NCBI RefSeq assembly: GCF_016704835.1
Contig: NZ_JADIZJ010000001.1
Span: forward strand, 605,001-669,000
Reading direction: 5' to 3'
DNA: 64,000 nucleotides
Source of the DNA: Sphingopyxis sp.
Lineage (GTDB): Bacteria > Pseudomonadota > Alphaproteobacteria > Sphingomonadales > Sphingomonadaceae
Below, piece after piece: positions 60,202-64,000 of the stretch; within the stretch, counting starts at the first letter, position 1, and the number at the start of each line of letters is the position of its first letter. The position numbers and the translations under genes are program-made. The notes beneath the pieces were generated by a model that was given only the letters and a program-made list of their open reading frames with translations, did not search any database and was not told the DNA's origin.

Positions 60202-62472
60202 CTACTCGACTTTGGCGGCAAAGTCCCGGATTGCGTAAGTGGCGTGCTGATACGCCAGCACAGATTCGGCGCCCTCGTTGAGGTTGACCCCGCGGGGATT
60301 GATCCCGTCGCGGCTGGTACCGCTAACCGGATCGGCGACCGCGACGCTGCGGTCGTTGCCGCCAGCGAACCAGTCATAAGTGCGCCGGGCGTGGGCCAGC
60401 CAGATCGTGTCGCCGGTCACGTCGTAGGCCGCCGATGCGGCATCAATCATCGCCCAGATTTCGACCGGCTGCTGATCGAACGGCCGCGGCGATGCATAGG
60501 CCTGTCCAAAGCTGTCGGAACCCACCGGACGAAAATGGCCGCGCGGCGCGGTCTGGAGGTCATTGATCCAGCGAAGGGTGTCGATGCCGCACGCGGTGAC
60601 ATCGGCGCGTCCCAGCCGTACGCCCGCGCGCAACATCGCTTCGGGCAGTCGACCATTGTCATAAGCGAGGACATCTTCGAACCAGCACCAGTCGGGCCGC
60701 GCAATGGTGGCATAAAAAGCGAGCAACCGGTCGGCGCCGTGCACGACAATCTGCATCGCAAGCTCATGCTCCGCATCCGCGCCCAGCACATAATCGGCGC
60801 CCAGGACGGCAAAGGCAATCGCGCGCGGCGATTGAAACGCGAGCGTTGGAGGCGCGGTACGTTCGAACAATTCTCGCGCCCAAACACGCAATCCAATGTT
60901 CTGTGCGTCGCGTGCCGTCGCGCCAATAGCCCATAGCGCCCGGCCGCAGCTGTCTTCGGATCCAGCATCTTCGAGCCAGTTGCGCTCGAAACTCATGAAG
61001 TTGCGGAACGCTCCAGTGGCGGGATTCCAGGCATGCTGGACGAAGGACGAGAATATGGCGGGCAATCGCCTGCACTTGCTCAGAGCCTCGCCCTCAAGGC
61101 GGTTCATGAGCATCAGCGCGCGAGCATTATCGTCGATACAATAGCCGTGCGCGCGGTCGGGAATGCTGTGGATGCTGTGCTGCAATATGCCGGTATCGTC
61201 ACAGATGCGCAGCAATCCTTCGATGCCGATCGCCGTGGGCACGCGGGCGAACACGGTTTTCAAACGGCTCTCCTCGATCAGGCGATGACTCCGTGCGGCG
61301 AAAACCGGCCAGATCATGTCGCGGCCGCGCGCATAGGCCCGCTGCTGCAGTGTCCTTTGCCGTTGGGGATCGCTCAGCAGATCGGCAACTGCGACACCTA
61401 GCGCCGCGCTATCGTGGAACGGTACCAGTACGCCATGATCGTCAGCGAGCAACTCGACCGCATGCACATAGGGCGTCGAAACCACCGCTTTGCCAAGCGC
61501 CATCGCATAGGACAGCGTCCCCGACGTCGACTGCTGGGCGCCGGTATAGGGCGTGACATAGACATCGGCTGCTCCGAGCAGGTCCAGCAGTTCGTCGGTT
61601 TCCATGAAGGCGTTGATCCAGCGGACATGGGCGGCCACGCCCAACGATTCCGCCTGCGCCTGGAGCCGCTCGCGATAGGCCTCGCCCTCACGCGCCAGAA
61701 GGTTGGGATGCGTCGCGCCAGCGATGCAATACAGCACGTCGGGATGCGCCGCGACGATCGCGGGCAGCGCGTCGATCACCGCGTCGATTCCCTTGCCGGG
61801 CGACAGCAAGCCGAAGGTCAGCACGACTTGCTTATCTACGAACCCGAATTGGGCTTTGAAAGGCGCCGACCGGCCGAACGGGCGGTCGGGTACGCCATGT
61901 GCGATCAGCGCAACCTGGTCAGCATCGGCCCCATATACGGTGTGCAACAAATGGCGCGAACGCTCGGACATTACCACCAATTTGCTGGCCCTTGCGATCA
62001 GCCGGGCCATCACGCGCCGCTGATCGGCGTCGGGCGCCGCCAGCACGGTATGCAGGGTGACGAACAACGGTGCGGCGATGCGATCGGTCAGCTCGAACAA
62101 CATATCGCCCGCCACGCCGCCGAACAGCCCGAATTCATGTTGGAGCCACACAACATCTGCGCAGCTCGCCTCTATCTGTTCCGCGGCATGGATAAAACTG
62201 CTCGCGTCGCCCTCTTTCACGAAAGCGCGCACCAGCGGATTGGACTGATTGGGGGCGTTCGCTGGCGACATCGCGTAGACATCGATCGCAAGCTCGGGAT
62301 AGGCTTCTTTCAGCGAATTATGGACATCGGTTGTGAACGTGGCGATCCCGCAACGTCGCGGCAGAAATCCGCCAACGAGCGCCAGCCGCATTGGCTCTTC
62401 GACATTGGGAAGTAGCACTTGGCCAGCTTCGATGCCTTCATCGAACAACATGCGGCGGGGGGCTTCATACAC
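60202..62472 (-). CDS. GT4 glycosyltransferase fused to an alpha/alpha-toroid domain
   Basis: The 756-residue protein has two parts. Residues about 27-400 form a GT-B glycosyltransferase of family 4: MRLALVGGFLPRRCGIATFT, LQHEFGLFGGVAGD, LLSPGKGIDAVIDALPAI and VYVTPYTGAQQSTSGTLSYA. Residues about 420-756 form a helical toroid-like domain (HGYCIDDNARALMLMNRLEG, SCGRALWAIGATA, FEDVLAYDNGRLPEAMLRAG), as in some glycoside hydrolases. The start is a GTG at 62472, nine bases after GGAAGG. It pairs with the GH130 gene, which suggests mannose-containing glycan synthesis or turnover. Confidence 0.88.
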   Translation of the reverse strand: MYEAPRRMLFDEGIEAGQVLLPNVEEPMRLALVGGFLPRRCGIATFTTDVHNSLKEAYPELAIDVYAMSPANAPNQSNPLVRAFVKEGDASSFIHAAEQIEASCADVVWLQHEFGLFGGVAGDMLFELTDRIAAPLFVTLHTVLAAPDADQRRVMARLIARASKLVVMSERSRHLLHTVYGADADQVALIAHGVPDRPFGRSAPFKAQFGFVDKQVVLTFGLLSPGKGIDAVIDALPAIVAAHPDVLYCIAGATHPNLLAREGEAYRERLQAQAESLGVAAHVRWINAFMETDELLDLLGAADVYVTPYTGAQQSTSGTLSYAMALGKAVVSTPYVHAVELLADDHGVLVPFHDSAALGVAVADLLSDPQRQRTLQQRAYARGRDMIWPVFAARSHRLIEESRLKTVFARVPTAIGIEGLLRICDDTGILQHSIHSIPDRAHGYCIDDNARALMLMNRLEGEALSKCRRLPAIFSSFVQHAWNPATGAFRNFMSFERNWLEDAGSEDSCGRALWAIGATARDAQNIGLRVWARELFERTAPPTLAFQSPRAIAFAVLGADYVLGADAEHELAMQIVVHGADRLLAFYATIARPDWCWFEDVLAYDNGRLPEAMLRAGVRLGRADVTACGIDTLRWINDLQTAPRGHFRPVGSDSFGQAYASPRPFDQQPVEIWAMIDAASAAYDVTGDTIWLAHARRTYDWFAGGNDRSVAVADPVSGTSRDGINPRGVNLNEGAESVLAYQHATYAIRDFAAKVE

Positions 62473-63191
62473 AAGCAGACACCTTCCAAAATGACGCAGT
62501 AGAAGGCCTCACCCAACGGAAATTCAATCATTGTTGGACGCAAATCGCGCTGTGCGGCGTCGGAAATAGAACCAGCCGGATGCCTTTTGGTTGCATATGC
62601 GGCGGCGCGGGCAGTTCTTACGCGCGCCTATTGCTTGCCATTGTCATCGATCAAAGGGCCGATAGCGTTCGAACTGTGGAGCCCCATCCCTTGAGCGGGT
62701 GTGGCCGATATTCCTCCATGGCTGCCGCATTGCATTCATAGGCGGGTGCGGCGAGCGTTCCTGACGACGCATGCAACCACGGATGGCGGGCCGTGGCCGG
62801 TGCCCGCCACTTGCTTTTGCGGCTGACGCTGGGAAGCGGCGAACCCAAGGCGCGGCTCTCCGCCGACAGGCTGTGGGCATCGACGGCCGCCAGAATACCC
62901 CATGTGGTGTCCAGCCGACCGATCTTCCTCTCGCCCGCACCAAGCAAACTTACGCAGCAAGCCGGTCATTTTTCGACGAATTTGATACGCTCGATCATCA
63001 TGCGTTCGATCAATCTTATTCTTGGCCGCACCGAATATGCGGTTCGCGACGGCTCCAAATTGTAAAACCCTTGCTTCTAGTGAATTATTTACAGGTTCGA
63101 GGTGGCCGCTGTGATTTGCCGATCGTCGGCGCCACGACTTTCAAATCTTGCCAATTGGGCCTAGGCTCGAAGCCGGTGGGGAGGAAACGAC
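62473..63191. other. 719-bp gap without a supported gene
   Basis: The two flanking genes are divergent, so both promoters should be here. A minus-strand open frame at 62651-62947 (98 codons) has no ribosome site and no family resemblance. Several short plus-strand frames also look accidental. GTTCGAAC at 62667-62674 resembles a tRNA T-loop, but no cloverleaf fits around it. The last bases (GGTGGGGAGGAAACGAC) are the ribosome site of the protease gene. Confidence 0.45.
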
Positions 63192-64000
63192 ATGTCGGGT
63201 CCGAGATATTGGGCGGCATTGTTGGCCATAGGGCTGGCGTCAATGTCCGGTCGTTCAGCCACTCCCCGATCGATCGCACAACCGGTCGCGGCGCTGGGAG
63301 AACCAGCTGCAAGCGAACAACCTACCATCAATCCCGACGGACTCCCCGTCTTCGGCCTGACCAGCAGGGAGACTTCTTCACCGCCGCAGCCCATCATTGA
63401 TTTCGTTGCCTCGACGACGAACCGACCAAGCAAAAGCGAACAGCGCGCGCGGTTCGAGGAATTCTCCTTTCAGGTCAATCAGGACGAAGAGAATGCCGCA
63501 CGGGTCGCGGCAGGTGAGTTTCCGGTTGTGCCGGTGGGGAACGGCGAGCCGATGCGGATCGAGCAGGTGCCGTTTCAGGTGCAGATCCGTTACGCCGACC
63601 GGGTCACCAACGCCCAGGCGCCGGGTATCGACAATGTGGCAGTGCCGCGCTGGCAGACGCGCCACATTTGCGGCGGGACGCTGATCGATCGCGAGTGGGT
63701 GCTGACCGCTGCACATTGCGTCGGTCCGACGCACGTCAAGGTGGGCATTGTCGCCCAAATTGGGGTCGCCGATATTTCCGGCGGCGACGGCGTGGCAGTG
63801 CCCATCGACCGCGTTGTCCGTCACGCGCGCTATGACCCGCGCAACATCTACGACCATGACATCGCCTTGCTCCACCTAGCGCAGCCCGGCCAGGTGCGCC
63901 GGAGCAAGACGGTCGCACTTGCCAGCCTCGGCGCGATGCCCGCCGATCCCTATGCTGGCGGTTTCCAGACGACCGGGTGGGGGGTGACGCAGGGGCGCGG
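63192..64000 (+). CDS. Trypsin-like (S1) serine protease, 5' part, cut by window edge
   Basis: The frame is open from the ATG at 63192 to the end of the window (269 codons and two bases), after a very strong GGGGAGGAAACGAC ribosome site. A signal-like segment (YWAALLAIGLASMSG) starts it. A Ser/Pro/Gln-rich stretch of about 130 residues follows, and then the protease domain: HICGGTLIDREWVLTAAHC holds the catalytic His (about residue 175) and YDHDIALLHLAQPG holds the Asp (about residue 223). The serine lies outside the window. Exported S1 proteases are not common in this group. Confidence 0.85.
   Translation, partial: MSGPRYWAALLAIGLASMSGRSATPRSIAQPVAALGEPAASEQPTINPDGLPVFGLTSRETSSPPQPIIDFVASTTNRPSKSEQRARFEEFSFQVNQDEENAARVAAGEFPVVPVGNGEPMRIEQVPFQVQIRYADRVTNAQAPGIDNVAVPRWQTRHICGGTLIDREWVLTAAHCVGPTHVKVGIVAQIGVADISGGDGVAVPIDRVVRHARYDPRNIYDHDIALLHLAQPGQVRRSKTVALASLGAMPADPYAGGFQTTGWGVTQGR

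Noticed and set aside
62667..62674. GTTCGAAC, similar to a tRNA T-loop
   Set aside because: No acceptor stem, anticodon stem or D-loop can be drawn around it, and it is a short palindrome expected by chance.
62651..62947. 98-codon minus-strand frame in the gap before the S1 protease gene
   Set aside because: It has no ribosome site, no hydrophobic or conserved pattern, and overlaps other open frames in the same gap.

Overview
The window is a contiguous piece of a high-G+C alphaproteobacterial chromosome. The gene content points to the order Sphingomonadales, probably a Sphingopyxis-like member of the Sphingomonadaceae. The main reasons are the hisS-prfA-prmC-DUF4167 run, a very large (about 1570 residue) NAD-glutamate dehydrogenase, hflK-hflC-Do protease next to mrp, a long TonB-dependent receptor, and several families of palindromic intergenic repeats. 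I inferred the taxonomy from protein character, not from a database search. I see no rRNA, tRNA, CRISPR array, insertion sequence or prophage. Nearly everything is chromosomal housekeeping or catabolic genes, packed with many 4-bp start/stop overlaps.

Layout. 1-1939: end of a polysaccharide locus (glycosyltransferase tail, Wzx-like flippase). 1924-6173: CBS protein, small membrane protein, YciA-type thioesterase and two tandem DUF4139 secreted proteins. 6251-10718 (minus): hisS, prfA, prmC and a repetitive DUF4167 protein. 10766-13002: an M61 peptidase bracketed by two copies of a ~135-bp inverted-repeat element. 13083-17308: ppa, sseA, a proline-rich membrane protein, queF, a hotdog thioesterase preceded by a perfect 18-bp palindrome, and a small membrane protein. 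17403-21713: P450, a possible globin-fold protein, a HerA-like ATPase and a VOC protein. 21835-26993: Do-type protease, hflC, hflK, mrp and a CoA-binding protein. 26990-35252: lipoprotein, an orphan molybdenum hydroxylase large subunit, hemH, DUF1963 protein, phaB, membrane protein, ribbon-helix-helix protein and ATP-grasp protein. 35393-45618 (minus): NAD-glutamate dehydrogenase, a PAS protein with an operator-rich promoter, a frameshifted TetR gene and a TonB-dependent receptor. 46037-48424: penicillin-acylase family enzyme. 48571-58730: the D-glutamate/muropeptide cluster. 58910-62478 (minus): GH130 protein and a GT4-toroid fusion. 63192 to the edge: start of a trypsin-like protease.

The most interesting region is 48571-58730. 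One minus-strand block reads lysR, dgcN, dgcA, a dicarboxylate/amino-acid:cation symporter, ampG, a cytosolic beta-lactamase-fold hydrolase and a PBP4-type DD-carboxypeptidase. The last four genes are joined by ATGA overlaps. An exported N-acyl-D-amino-acid deacylase is divergent to it. Together these could release, import and isomerise D-glutamate and peptidoglycan fragments; the L-glutamate product could then enter the citric-acid cycle through the NAD-glutamate dehydrogenase 10 kb away. A textbook LysR box (T-N11-A within a 7-5-7 inverted repeat) lies just upstream of dgcN. The combination of the DgcN-DgcA route with AmpG and DacB in one operon is the best candidate here for an under-described system.

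Other points of note are the TetR gene broken by a frameshift beside an intact-looking twin-operator promoter, a hairpin that may serve both as terminator and as ribosome-site mask in front of a DUF4139 gene, and at least five sequence-unrelated families of palindromic repeats.
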